Source of the DNA: Aquipuribacter sp. SD81 | Lineage (GTDB): Bacteria > Actinomycetota > Actinomycetes > Actinomycetales > JBBAYJ01 | Direction of reading: 5' to 3' | Assembly (NCBI RefSeq): GCF_037153975.1 | Contig: NZ_JBBAYJ010000004.1 | Location: 117,150-181,149, forward strand | Length of the DNA stretch: 64,000 bases | Part shown: in pieces, positions 27,425-36,459 of the stretch | How positions within the stretch are numbered: the first letter of the stretch is position 1 | Layout of the letters: every line of letters begins with the position of its first letter | The notes under the pieces: generated by a model | Databases searched by the model: none | What the model was told of the DNA's origin: nothing | What the model saw: the letters and a program-made list of their open reading frames with translations, nothing else | Position numbers and translations under genes: made by a program

Positions 27425-28822
27425 ATGAGCACCCCCGACCCCGACCGTCCCTACGACGTCCTCGTCATCGGCGCCGGGCCCGCCGGCACGGCCGCGGCGG
27501 TGCGGGCCGCCGAGCTCGGCGCGCGCGTCGCCGTGGTCGAGGGCAGGCGGACCGGGGGCACGTGCGTCAACACCGGGTGCGTGCCGACGCGCGTCCTGGC
27601 CAAGACGGCCCGCTTCCTGCGCGAGATCCGCACCGCGGGCGCGTACGGCATCGACGTGGCGGACTACTCGGTGAGCTGGCCGCGCACGGTGGCGAAGGTG
27701 CGCGAGGTCGTCGACAAGGTGCACGACGCGAAGGCGGACCCCGAGCGCCTGGCGCGCGCGGGGGCCGAGCTGTTCCTCGAGGGCCGCGCGCGCTTCGTCG
27801 ACCCGCACACGGTCGAGCTCGCCGACAGCGGGCGCCGGCTCCGCGCGGACCAGGTCGTGCTGTGCGTGGGTGGCCGCTCGCGCCGCCTGCCGGTACCGGG
27901 CGCCGGGCTCGCGCACGTGCCCGAGCAGGTCCTCGACCTGCCCGACGTGCCGCGCCGCGTCGCCGTCGTCGGTGCGGGCAACACCGGCGCACAGCTCGTG
28001 ACGGTCTTCAGCGCCTTCGGCGCGGAGGTCAGCCTGCTCGACGTCGCCCCCGACATCCTCCCCGGCCAGGACGCGTCCATCGCCGAGGTCGTACGCGCCT
28101 CCTTCGACGCCGACGGCGTCGACGTGCGCACCGGCATCGAGACCGTCACCGGTCTGGAACGGCACGAGGACGGCATCCGCCTCGGCTGGCGCGACCGCGA
28201 CGGCGAGAACAGCAGGGCCGTCGACGTCGTCGTCATGAGCACCGGCTGGCCCGCGGACACCGAGGGCCTCGGGCTGGACGCCGCCGGCGTCGAGACCGAC
28301 GGCTCCGCGGTGCCGGTCGACGAGTACCTGCGGACCAACGTCGAGCACGTCTACGCCGCGGGCGACGCCAACCAGCAGGCGATGCTCGTGCAGGCCGCCC
28401 ACGTCGAGGCCGAGGCCGCGGCGCGCAACGCCGTCCTCGGGCCCACCGCCCGCGCCCCGCACCACCTCATGCCCAGCGGCGGCTTCACCGACCCCGACTA
28501 CGCGGGCGTCGGCCTCACCGAGCAGGCCGCCCGTGAGCGCGACCGCGAGGTCGTCGTCGCGACCGTCCGCTACGCCGACGTGGAGCGGCCGATCATCGAC
28601 GACCGCGAGGAGGGCTTCCTCAAGCTCGTCGCCGACCGCCGGCGCGAGGTGCTGCTCGGCGCGCACGCGGCGGGCGAGGCCGCCGTCGAGGTCATCCAGT
28701 CGGTGACGACGGCCATGGCGGCGGGCGCCGACGTCGCGACGCTCACGCGCGTGGAGTTCGCCTACCCCACCTACAGCGCCGTCATCGGCGAGGCCGCCCG
28801 GGCCCTGCTCGCCCGGCCCTGA
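27425..28822 (+). CDS. Class I pyridine nucleotide-disulfide oxidoreductase (MerA/Lpd-like)
   Basis: 465 residues. FAD site VLVIGAGPAGTAAAVRAAELGARVAVVEG at residues 10-38; redox-active disulfide GGTCVNTGCVPTRVLAKTARF with CxxxxC; NAD(P) site VAVVGAGNTGAQLVTVFSAFGAEVSLLD; second FAD motif VYAAGDANQQAMLVQAA. The C-terminal dimer domain ends VEFAYPTYSAVIGEAARALL and lacks the His-Glu dyad (HPTxxE) used by lipoamide dehydrogenase and glutathione reductase. The natural substrate is therefore uncertain: a mercuric-reductase-like or quinone/disulfide-reducing enzyme is possible. Stand-alone gene. Confidence 0.85.
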   Translation: MSTPDPDRPYDVLVIGAGPAGTAAAVRAAELGARVAVVEGRRTGGTCVNTGCVPTRVLAKTARFLREIRTAGAYGIDVADYSVSWPRTVAKVREVVDKVHDAKADPERLARAGAELFLEGRARFVDPHTVELADSGRRLRADQVVLCVGGRSRRLPVPGAGLAHVPEQVLDLPDVPRRVAVVGAGNTGAQLVTVFSAFGAEVSLLDVAPDILPGQDASIAEVVRASFDADGVDVRTGIETVTGLERHEDGIRLGWRDRDGENSRAVDVVVMSTGWPADTEGLGLDAAGVETDGSAVPVDEYLRTNVEHVYAAGDANQQAMLVQAAHVEAEAAARNAVLGPTARAPHHLMPSGGFTDPDYAGVGLTEQAARERDREVVVATVRYADVERPIIDDREEGFLKLVADRRREVLLGAHAAGEAAVEVIQSVTTAMAAGADVATLTRVEFAYPTYSAVIGEAARALLARP

Positions 28823-28859
28823 GCGCGGTTTGTCCGGTTCCGCCGGGGGTACCGCACGG

Positions 28860-30038
28860 ATGGACCTGTACGCGACACCGGAGGACACCGTGCACCTCGG
28901 CTGGCTGAACGAGACCGTGACGACCGACGGGCCCGTGGCGACCGTCCACGTCGACGTCACCCGCACCGACCCGCAGGGCGGTCACACCACGGAGCTGCAC
29001 TGGCAGGCCGTGCGGGACCGCCTCGGTGAGCAGGGCGCGCCCGAGCCCGTCATCGACGCCGTCCACGAACGCGTCACCGCGGCCACCGGCGCGGCGGGCG
29101 AGCTGGGCCGGCACCTCGTCGTCGACGTCGACCGACCGGACGAGCCGCTCCTCGACCTGCTCGTCGAGCAGCGCCCGACGCAGGACGAGGCGACCTTCGG
29201 CGCGGTGCCGTCGCTGACGCCGCTCCTGCGCGCCCTGGACTCCGCCGTGCCGTACCTGCTCGTGGAGGCCGACCACAGCGGGGCCGACGTCACCGTCGTG
29301 GACTTCCTCGGCCGGACGGTGCGCACCGACGACGTCGAGGGCGGGCACGACGTGCTGCACAAGGTGCGCGGCGGGGCGTGGTCGCACCGGCGCATGCAGC
29401 AGCGGGTCGAGGACTCCTTCGAGCGCAACGCCGACGCGGTGGTCGAGCGGGTGCGGCGCCTCGCCGAGGCGCACGCGCCCGACGTCGTGCTGCTCACCGG
29501 GGACCCGCACGCGTGCGGCCTCGTGCGCGACGCGCTGGACTCCGGCCCGCTCGGGGAGCGGCTGCGCTGGCTCCGGGCCGGCGGCCGCGCCGACGGCGTG
29601 GACCGTGACGCGCTCGAGGCCGAGGTGGCCGAGGCGCTGCGCGAGGTGCGGCTGGCCCGCATGGCCGACGTCGTCGCGCGCTTCGAGGCGGCCCGTGGGC
29701 AGGACCGCCTCGCGGCGGCCGGCCTGGCCGGGGTCGTCGGCGCGGTGCAGCGCGCGGCGGTCGACACCCTCCTCGTCGACGCGGACGCGCTGGGCGAGGC
29801 GGTCCTCGCCACCGACGCGACGCAGCCGACGCTCGTGGGGACCACGGAGCAGGAGGTCAGCGACCTCGGCGGCGAGCAGCCGCTGACCGCGCCCGCGCTC
29901 GACGTGCTCGTGCGCGCCTGCGTCGCGCAGGACGCCTCGCTCGAGCTGGTCGACGGGGTCTCGGGCGTGCTCGACGGCGGGGTCGGGGCGCTGCTGCGCT
30001 TCGACGTGCGCCCCGCGACGCCCACCGCCGGGGACTGA
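28860..30038 (+). CDS. baeRF (eRF1/Vms1-like) family protein
   Basis: 392 residues. The segment VRGGAWSHRRMQQRVEDSFERNADAVVERVR followed by VVLLTGDPHACGLVRDAL and, later, EVARFEAARGQDRLAAAGLAGVV-like helices matches the bacterial/archaeal eRF1-related family (baeRF family 2, often annotated as Vms1/Ankzf1-type peptidyl-tRNA hydrolase). No GGQ motif is seen, so hydrolytic function is inferred from family only; these proteins are thought to act on stalled ribosomes or peptidyl-tRNA. The ATG at 28860 (MDLYATPEDTV) is preferred over an upstream rare start because the family begins there. A strong hairpin follows. Confidence 0.75.
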   Translation: MDLYATPEDTVHLGWLNETVTTDGPVATVHVDVTRTDPQGGHTTELHWQAVRDRLGEQGAPEPVIDAVHERVTAATGAAGELGRHLVVDVDRPDEPLLDLLVEQRPTQDEATFGAVPSLTPLLRALDSAVPYLLVEADHSGADVTVVDFLGRTVRTDDVEGGHDVLHKVRGGAWSHRRMQQRVEDSFERNADAVVERVRRLAEAHAPDVVLLTGDPHACGLVRDALDSGPLGERLRWLRAGGRADGVDRDALEAEVAEALREVRLARMADVVARFEAARGQDRLAAAGLAGVVGAVQRAAVDTLLVDADALGEAVLATDATQPTLVGTTEQEVSDLGGEQPLTAPALDVLVRACVAQDASLELVDGVSGVLDGGVGALLRFDVRPATPTAGD

Positions 30039-30044
30039 CGCGCG

Positions 30045-30079
30045 CGCCGCGGGCACCCAGGACGGGGGTGCCCGCGGCG
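30045..30079. terminator. Terminator hairpin before the Mrp operon
   Basis: The arms CGCCGCGGGCACCC (30045-30058) and GGGTGCCCGCGGCG (30066-30079) pair perfectly over 14 bp with a 7-nt loop, starting 7 bp after the baeRF stop. The following 200 bp up to 30281 should hold the Mrp promoter; I cannot point to its -10/-35 with confidence. Confidence 0.75.
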
Positions 30080-30281
30080 TCCCCGAGGGCCACCTCCCGC
30101 GTCGTGCACCGCTCGCAGGGAGGGCTGCGTCGCCCGGCCCGGGTACCCTCGGGGCATCAGGTGAGCCGGGAAGTCTGGTCGGCACGGAGGGCGACGCGCG
30201 GACGACGTGCGTCGGGCTCTGGCCGCCACGACACTGCTGGGCGCGTGCCCCCGCGCGCCCACCCTGCCTGGAGACCGTCCC

Positions 30282-33245
30282 GTGACCCTGGTCGTCGCCC
30301 TGCTCGCCATGGCCGCTGCCGCCTGCGCCGCGCCGTGGCTGGCCCGTCGCCTGGACCGCGACGCGGGCTACCCGCTCGCCGCGGTGTTCCTCGGCACCGG
30401 CCTGCTGCTGACCTCCAGCGCCCCCGCCGTCCTGGCCGGCGACGAGGTCCGCTTCACCGCCGCGTGGATCCCCTCCCTCGACGTCGCGCTGCAGCTGCGC
30501 ATGGACGGCCTCTCGCTGCTGTTCGTCGTGCTCGTGCTCGGTGTCGGCGCGCTCGTCATGGCCTACTGCGCCCGCTACCTCAGCCACAGCCACGAGCACG
30601 GCCGGCTGTTCACGCTCCTCACGCTGTTCGCGACGGCCATGCTCGGTCTCGTCCTCGCCGACGACCTCGTCGTGCTCTTCGTGTTCTGGGAGCTCACGAC
30701 GATCTGCTCCTTCCTGCTCATCGGCGGACCCGGCCTGAAGGCGGCGAGGCCGGCGACGCGGGCGCTCGTCACGACCGGCGCCGGCGGCCTGTGCCTTCTC
30801 GGTGCGGTGGTGCTGCTCGGCTGGATCGCCGGCACCACCGACATGACGGCCGTGCTGCAGCAGAGCGACGCCGTGCGCGAGCACCCGCTCGGTGCGGTCG
30901 CGGCCGTGCTCGTCGTGCTCGCGGCGTTCACGAAGTCCGCCCAGGTGCCGTTCCACTTCTGGCTGCCCGATGCGATGGTCGCCCTCACCCCCGTCAGCGC
31001 GTACCTGCACGCCGCGACGCTGGTGAAGGGCGGCATCTACCTGCTGCTGCGCTTCTCCTCCCCGTTCGCGGGCGCGCCCGGCTGGACCCTCGCGCTGGTG
31101 ACGGTCGGGCTGGCGACGAGCGTCTTCGGCGCCGTCCTCGCCCTCAAGCAGCACGACCTCAAGGGCCTGCTCGCGTACTCGACGGTGTCCCAGCTCGGCT
31201 GGATCGTCACGCTCATCGGCGTCGGCACCCCCACGGCCCTCGCGGTCGCCGCGCTGCACACCTTCGCGCACGCCCTGTTCAAGGCGACGCTGTTCATGCT
31301 CGTCGGGGTGATCGACCGGGAGGCCGGCTCGCGGGACATCCGGGAGCTGTCGGGGCTGTACCGGGTGATGCCGGTGACGGCGACGCTCACGGGCCTCGCC
31401 GCGCTGTCGATGGCCGGGCTGCCGCCGTTCCTCGGCTTCGTGTCGAAGGAGGAGGCGTACTACGCGTTCCTCGAGCTGCCGGCCGCGTGGGGCTGGCTGG
31501 TGGCCGGGGTCGCGGTCGTGTCGGCGGCCCTCACGTTCGCCTACGGCTTCCGCATCCTCTACGGCGCCTTCGGAGGTCGGACCCTGCAGCGGCGGCTCTA
31601 CGAGCCGGGGGTGCTGTTCCTCGTGCCGGCCGCCGTCCCCGCCGTCCTCGGCCTCTTGCTCGGCGTCCTCACCTCCGCCCTGAACCCGCTCGTCAACCGG
31701 ACCGTCCGGGACACCTCGCTGCTGGACGAGGACGTCGTCGCGCTCACGCTGTGGCGCGGCATCGACTCCCCCGCCCTGTGGCTGTCGGTCCTGACGGTCG
31801 CGCTCGGCACCGCGCTGTTCGTGCGGCGCGACCCGGTCGACGCGCGCCTGCAGCGTCTCGACGTCCGCCCGCACGGGGCGGACGTCCTCGACCGGCTCTA
31901 CGACGGCGCGATCGCCTTCGGCGACCGGGTCGCCCGGCCCGCCCGGACCGGGCTGCTGGCGCCGCACCTGCTGCCGGTCCTCGTCCTCGTGCTCCTGGTG
32001 GGGGCGGCGGGCGCCGTCGGCCTCGACGCGCTGACCGAAACCCCGGTCCCGACGACCCGCCCCGGCGACTGGGTGCTCGTCGGGCTGCTCGCCGTGACGG
32101 TGCCGCTGCTGTGCCTCGCGCGCTCGCGGCTGGCCGCGATCGGGCTGCTCGGTGCCGTCGGGCTCGTGGTCGGGGCGTGGTTCGCCGTGCTCGGTGCCCC
32201 GGACCTCGCCCTCACCCAGGTCCTCGTCGAGATCCTCACCGTCGTCGTCGCCGTGCTCGTGCTGCGGCGGCTGCCCGCCCGGTTCTCGCGCACCTCGCGG
32301 CGCCGCGGCGCCGGCGCCGCGGTGGTCGCGGTCCTCGCCGGCCTCACCGCGGGGGCGGGCACCCTCGCCCTGACCGGCCGGCGCGAGCTGTCGGAGACCG
32401 GACGCTGGCTGCTGGCCAACGGCCCCGAGGCCAGCGGCGGGACGAACGTCGTCAACACCGTCCTCGTCGACTTCCGCGGGCTCGACACGATGGGCGAGGC
32501 GGCGGTCCTCGCGATGGCCGCGGTCGGGCTGCTCGCCCTGCTGCGAGCGGACCGCGCCGACGGTGACGACGAGCGTCCCGTGCGCCGCCTGGCCCCCGGC
32601 GCCGGGACGGGCGACCGCGCGGTCGTGCTGGTCGCGGCGCGGCTGCTCGGGCCCGTGTTCCTCGTGCTGTCGCTGTGGCTGCTGTGGCGCGGGCACTACG
32701 AGCCCGGCGGCGGCTTCATCTCCGCGCTCGTCGCCGGCGCCGGTGTCGCGGTCATGCGGCTGCCGGACCGGACCGTGGGCCGTCGCGCCGAGAGGCGCGG
32801 GACCCGCGCGCGACGGCTGCCCGACGCCCGGGTCCTCGTCGGCGCGGGCCTCGTGGTCGCGACCGTCTCGGGGGCCCTCGGCCTGCTCGCCGGCTCCTAC
32901 CTGCGCCCGATCAGGACCGAGGTGACGGTGGGCCCCCTCAGCCAGTCGCTCACGACGTCCTTCCTCTTCGACGTCGGCGTCTACCTGTGCGTCGTCGGCA
33001 TCGTCGTCGCCGCGGTCGACCGGCTCGCCGACGGCGTGAGCCCGGCCCTGGCACGGGGCGACGGGTCCGGCGGGACCGGCGGGACCGGCGGGACCGGCGG
33101 GACCGGCGCCTCGGGCGAGGTGGGCGGGCCGCACCGGGTGGGACCCGCGGACGCGGCGTCCGGACCGGACGAGACCGGCCCGCCCGACCCACCCGACGCG
33201 CCCGGGACACCCGGGACGCGCGCGCCCGCGGGGGTGACGCCGTGA
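30282..33245 (+). CDS. mrpA: Na+/H+ antiporter subunit MrpA fused to MrpB domain
   Basis: 987 residues, GTG with GGAG upstream. The MrpA part (about 1-770) is a complex-I-like antiporter subunit with ELTTICSFLLIG, the lysine-containing helix AAFTKSAQVPFHFWLPDAM, ALLAYSTVSQLGW-type helix 8, and AGLPPFLGFVSKEEAYY. The C-terminal MrpB domain (about 785-930) has ARLLGPVFLVLSLWLLWRGHYEPGGGFISALVAG. Fusion of A and B is the usual actinobacterial arrangement. A 9-bp repeat (about 33065-33105) encodes a GGTGGTGGTG linker after the last helix. It works with MrpC-G as one membrane complex for Na+ efflux and pH homeostasis. Confidence 0.95.
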   Translation: MTLVVALLAMAAAACAAPWLARRLDRDAGYPLAAVFLGTGLLLTSSAPAVLAGDEVRFTAAWIPSLDVALQLRMDGLSLLFVVLVLGVGALVMAYCARYLSHSHEHGRLFTLLTLFATAMLGLVLADDLVVLFVFWELTTICSFLLIGGPGLKAARPATRALVTTGAGGLCLLGAVVLLGWIAGTTDMTAVLQQSDAVREHPLGAVAAVLVVLAAFTKSAQVPFHFWLPDAMVALTPVSAYLHAATLVKGGIYLLLRFSSPFAGAPGWTLALVTVGLATSVFGAVLALKQHDLKGLLAYSTVSQLGWIVTLIGVGTPTALAVAALHTFAHALFKATLFMLVGVIDREAGSRDIRELSGLYRVMPVTATLTGLAALSMAGLPPFLGFVSKEEAYYAFLELPAAWGWLVAGVAVVSAALTFAYGFRILYGAFGGRTLQRRLYEPGVLFLVPAAVPAVLGLLLGVLTSALNPLVNRTVRDTSLLDEDVVALTLWRGIDSPALWLSVLTVALGTALFVRRDPVDARLQRLDVRPHGADVLDRLYDGAIAFGDRVARPARTGLLAPHLLPVLVLVLLVGAAGAVGLDALTETPVPTTRPGDWVLVGLLAVTVPLLCLARSRLAAIGLLGAVGLVVGAWFAVLGAPDLALTQVLVEILTVVVAVLVLRRLPARFSRTSRRRGAGAAVVAVLAGLTAGAGTLALTGRRELSETGRWLLANGPEASGGTNVVNTVLVDFRGLDTMGEAAVLAMAAVGLLALLRADRADGDDERPVRRLAPGAGTGDRAVVLVAARLLGPVFLVLSLWLLWRGHYEPGGGFISALVAGAGVAVMRLPDRTVGRRAERRGTRARRLPDARVLVGAGLVVATVSGALGLLAGSYLRPIRTEVTVGPLSQSLTTSFLFDVGVYLCVVGIVVAAVDRLADGVSPALARGDGSGGTGGTGGTGGTGASGEVGGPHRVGPADAASGPDETGPPDPPDAPGTPGTRAPAGVTP

Positions 33246-33670
33246 GCTCCGCCGTCATGGTCGCCCTGCTGGTCGCGGGCGGCACGTACCTCGTCCTGCA
33301 GCGGGGGCTCGTCCGCGTGACGCTCGGCTTCGTCCTGCTCGGGCACGCCGCCAACCTCGTGCTCCTCGCCGCCGGCGGCACGGGCCGCCGCGAGGAGCCG
33401 CTGCTCGGCACGACCGACGCCGCGCTGGCGGCCGACCCGCTGCCGCAGGCCTTCGCCCTCACCGCCATCGTCATCACGTTCGGCATCACGGTGTACCTGC
33501 TCGCACTCGCCTCCAGCGGCGGCGACCCCGAGGCGGACGACCCCGCTGACGCGCCCGGCGCCGCGCCGGTCGACGACTCCGCCGACGACCCGGACGAGGC
33601 GCCGGTCGACGACCCGGCCGCGTCCCGGACCGGGGCCGAGCGAGGGGCGGGTGGTCGACGTGGGCGCTGA
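33242..33670 (+). CDS. mrpC: Na+/H+ antiporter subunit MrpC
   Basis: 142 residues. NuoK-like subunit with three helices: VALLVAGGTYLVLQRGLVRVTLGFVLLGHAANLVLLAAGG, then DPLPQAFALTAIVITFGITVYLLALA, the conserved MrpC motif. The last 50 residues are an acidic, repetitive extension (PVDDSADDPDEAPVDDPA) not found in short homologues. GTG at 33242 overlaps the mrpA stop as GTGA. Confidence 0.95.
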   Translation: MSSAVMVALLVAGGTYLVLQRGLVRVTLGFVLLGHAANLVLLAAGGTGRREEPLLGTTDAALAADPLPQAFALTAIVITFGITVYLLALASSGGDPEADDPADAPGAAPVDDSADDPDEAPVDDPAASRTGAERGAGGRRGR

Positions 33671-33683
33671 GGAGCTGGACGGG

Positions 33684-35303
33684 ATGCATGCGGCCCTCGC
33701 GACGGCGCTGCCGCTGCTGCTCGCCGTACCCCTGCTCGCCGCGGGTCTCGCGGTCCTCGTACGGTCCACGACCGCGCGGCGCGCCGTCGGCCTGGCGACG
33801 GCCGGACTCGTGCTCGCCTACGCCGCGGCCCTGCTGTGGGCGACGGCGGACGGCACCGTCCTCGCCGAGCAGGTGTCGGGCTGGCCCGCCGGGGTGTCGA
33901 TCTCGTTCGCCGCCGACACGTTCAGCGCGCTCATGGTCGCGGTGGCGGCGCTGCTGGTGCTCGTCGGCTCCTGGTACGCCGTCCGCGCCGGCGACGACCG
34001 GGACCCGTACTTCGTGCCGCTCGTGCTCGTGATGTCGGGCGGGGCCTACGGCGCGTTCGCGACCGCCGACCTGTTCAACCTCTTCGTCATGGTCGAGGTC
34101 GCTCTCATCCCGTCCTACGTGCTGCTCACCCGGTCCGGACGGCCCGGCGCGGTCGCGGCCGGCCGGGTGTACCTCACGATCAACCTGCTGGTGTCGACGG
34201 TCCTGCTCGCGGGCATCGCGCTGCTGTACGGCGTGACGGGCACGGTCAACCTCGGGCAGCTGGCGGGCGCGGCGGCGGGGAGCACGGCCGCGGAGGTCGC
34301 GACCGGCGTCGTGCTCGTCGCGCTCGCCGGCAAGGCCGCGCTCGTGCCGGTCCACAGCTGGCTGCCGCGCTCCTACCCGTACGCCTCGACCGCGGTGAGC
34401 GCGATCCTGTCGGGGCTGCTCACCAAGATCGGCGTCTACGGCCTGTTCCGCGTGTACTCCGTCGTCCTGGACGGCGACCCGCGCTGGGCCGTCGTCGCGC
34501 AGGTCGTGCTCGTCGCGACCATGACGGTGGGGGTGCTCGGCGCGCTCGGCGAGACCTCGGTCCGGGGGGTGCTGACCTTCCACATGGTGAGCCAGGTCGG
34601 CTACATCCTGCTCGGGCTCGGCTTCTTCGGGGTCGCAGGCATCGCGGCCGGGGTCTTCTACCTCGTCCACCACATCATCGTGAAGGCCGCTCTCTTCCTC
34701 GTGGTCGGGGCGGTGGAGGAGACCCGCGGGACCGGCGCCCTCTCCCGGCTCGGCGGGGTGGCGCGCACGGAGCCGCTGCTCGCGCTCGCGTTCCTCGCCG
34801 CCGCGCTGTCCCTCACCGGCATCCCGCCGTTCTCCGGCTTCGTCGCGAAGTACGCGCTCATCCGGGGCGCGGTCGAGGAGGGCGCGCTCGTGGCGGCCGG
34901 CGCCGCCCTCGTCGTCAGCCTCCTCACGCTGCTGTCGATGCTCAAGCTGTGGAACGGGGTCTTCTGGGGCGAGGACCCCGATCGCGGGCATCGGCAGCGG
35001 TCGGACACCGGGCAGGGGTCGCCGTCGCCCGCGACCGGCGGGTCCGGCGACGGCACGAGCCCCACCACCCACCCGGCGGGCACCGCGACCCGCGAGGACG
35101 CGAGCCCGCAGCCGCACCCCCGCATCCCCCTCGGGCTCGTCCTGCCGGGCGTGGTCCTCGCGGCCTGCAGCCTCGCCATCGGCGTCGGCGCGCAGGGGCT
35201 GCTCAGCCTGTCGACCACCGCGGCGGAGAACCTCGTCGACACCGCCCGCTACGTGACGGCCGTGACGGGCGAGACGCCCGACCCGACGGAGACGGCCCCG
35301 TGA
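33684..35303 (+). CDS. mrpD: Na+/H+ antiporter subunit MrpD
   Basis: 539 residues from ATG 33684, chosen because GAGGAG precedes it by nine bases and the first helix begins at once; GTG starts at 33651 and 33660 (overlapping mrpC) are possible. It is a complex-I-like antiporter subunit: FNLFVMVEVALIPSYVLLTRS, the lysine helix ALAGKAALVPVHSWLPRSYPYA, TFHMVSQVGYILLGLG, HHIIVKAALFLVVGAVEETRG and GIPPFSGFVAKYALIRG. A 50-residue hydrophilic loop (about 433-480) separates the last two helices. Partner of MrpA in the Mrp complex. Confidence 0.95.
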   Translation: MHAALATALPLLLAVPLLAAGLAVLVRSTTARRAVGLATAGLVLAYAAALLWATADGTVLAEQVSGWPAGVSISFAADTFSALMVAVAALLVLVGSWYAVRAGDDRDPYFVPLVLVMSGGAYGAFATADLFNLFVMVEVALIPSYVLLTRSGRPGAVAAGRVYLTINLLVSTVLLAGIALLYGVTGTVNLGQLAGAAAGSTAAEVATGVVLVALAGKAALVPVHSWLPRSYPYASTAVSAILSGLLTKIGVYGLFRVYSVVLDGDPRWAVVAQVVLVATMTVGVLGALGETSVRGVLTFHMVSQVGYILLGLGFFGVAGIAAGVFYLVHHIIVKAALFLVVGAVEETRGTGALSRLGGVARTEPLLALAFLAAALSLTGIPPFSGFVAKYALIRGAVEEGALVAAGAALVVSLLTLLSMLKLWNGVFWGEDPDRGHRQRSDTGQGSPSPATGGSGDGTSPTTHPAGTATREDASPQPHPRIPLGLVLPGVVLAACSLAIGVGAQGLLSLSTTAAENLVDTARYVTAVTGETPDPTETAP

Positions 35304-35749
35304 GCGGGCCCGCGGGCGCGCACCTCGCCCGCGCCGGTCGGCTCCTGCGGTTCGCCGGCTGGTTCCTCGGCGAGCTCACGCGGGCCAACGTGCAGGTGAC
35401 GTGGGACGTCCTCACCCCCACCAGCCGCCTCGAACCCGGCGTGGTGGCCCTGCCGCTGCGCTGCCGCACCGACCTGGAGGTCGCCCTGCTGTCCGGTCTC
35501 GTCACGCTCACCCCCGGCACCCTCACGCTCGCGGTGCGCGAGCCCGCGGCCGAGGGCGGCGGCACCATGTGGGTCCACGGCATGTACTCACCGGACGCCG
35601 ACGCCTTCCGGCGCGAGCTCGACGACCTGCAGCGGCGCATGCTGCGGGCGATGCGGCTCGAGGGTGCCGAGGACCTCGACAACCCCGAGAGCCCCGAGAG
35701 CCCCGAGGGCCCCGAGGGCGCCGGCGGGTCGGCGGCGGTGACGACGTGA
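35300..35749 (+). CDS. mrpE: Na+/H+ antiporter subunit MrpE
   Basis: 149 residues. Shorter than classical MrpE at the N-terminus, with one amphipathic helix (RLLRFAGWFLGELTRANVQVTWDVLTP), then the conserved VALPLRCRTDLEVALLSGLVTLTPGTLTLAV and MWVHGMYSPDADAFRRELDDLQRRML. An acidic NPESPESPEGPEGAGG tail is repetitive. GTGA overlap with mrpD upstream and mrpF downstream. Confidence 0.93.
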   Translation: MSGPAGAHLARAGRLLRFAGWFLGELTRANVQVTWDVLTPTSRLEPGVVALPLRCRTDLEVALLSGLVTLTPGTLTLAVREPAAEGGGTMWVHGMYSPDADAFRRELDDLQRRMLRAMRLEGAEDLDNPESPESPEGPEGAGGSAAVTT

Positions 35750-36012
35750 CCTCGACCCTCGTGCTCGACGTGCTGCTCGTCGTGCTCGCCCTCAGCCTCC
35801 TGCCCGCCGTGTGGCGGATGCTCGTCGGGCCGACCCCGTCGGACCGCGCGATGGCCGCCGACCACGGCTTCTTCGTGCTCGTCGCGGCGCTCGCCCTCCT
35901 CGCCGTCCGGCTGCCGACCCCCGCCCTGCTAGACGTCGTGCTGGTCGCGACGCTCGTCGGCTTCCTCGCCACCGTCACGCTCGCCCGGCTCGTGGACCGG
36001 CGACGCTCGTGA
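35746..36012 (+). CDS. mrpF: Na+/H+ antiporter subunit MrpF
   Basis: 88 residues with three helices. The family motif WRMLVGPTPSDRAMAADHGFFVLVAALALLAVRL, with a buried Asp, is followed by LLDVVLVATLVGFLATVTLARLV. GTGA overlaps at both ends keep it in strict coupling with mrpE and mrpG. Confidence 0.94.
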   Translation: MTSTLVLDVLLVVLALSLLPAVWRMLVGPTPSDRAMAADHGFFVLVAALALLAVRLPTPALLDVVLVATLVGFLATVTLARLVDRRRS

Positions 36013-36425
36013 GCGCGCTGGAGGGCCTCGCCGTGGCCGCATCGGTCGTGGGGCACGTCCTCGTCGTGCTCGGCGTCGCGCTGGTCGCGGTCGCGGCGCT
36101 CGGTCTCGTGCGCCTGCCGGACCCCTTCAGCCGGCTGAGCGCCGTGACCAAGTCCGGGGTGGCGGGGGTCTGCCTCGTGCTGCTCGGCGTGCTGGGGATC
36201 CACCCGTCGTGGTCGGCGCTGGCGACGGTGGTGCTCGCGGTCGCGCTGCAGCTCCTCACCAACCCCGTCGGCGGCTTCGCGCTCGGCCGCGCCGCGTACC
36301 GCTCCGGCGCACCGCTGTCGTCGCGGACGCGCTACGACGAGCTGGCGGGCGAGGCGTCCGAGGACCGGACGGGCGACGCACCGGACCGGGCCACCCCCCG
36401 CCGGGCGCCTACCCTGGAGCGGTGA
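36009..36425 (+). CDS. mrpG: Na+/H+ antiporter subunit MrpG
   Basis: 138 residues with three helices. The MrpG motif [33 protein letters not shown] is clear, and the last helix reaches [20 protein letters not shown] 30-residue acidic tail follows. Last gene of the Mrp operon; nhaA starts 34 bp further on and may be co-transcribed. Confidence 0.94.
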   Translation: MSALEGLAVAASVVGHVLVVLGVALVAVAALGLVRLPDPFSRLSAVTKSGVAGVCLVLLGVLGIHPSWSALATVVLAVALQLLTNPVGGFALGRAAYRSGAPLSSRTRYDELAGEASEDRTGDAPDRATPRRAPTLER

Positions 36426-36459
36426 GGCAGACGACGCGCGACCCCGGGCCGGCCTGAGC

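Noticed and set aside
28782..33134. A 1450-codon minus-strand open frame across the baeRF and mrpA genes
   Set aside because: Low-complexity translation with no hydrophobic or domain structure; the plus strand carries recognisable genes and overlaps consistent with an operon.
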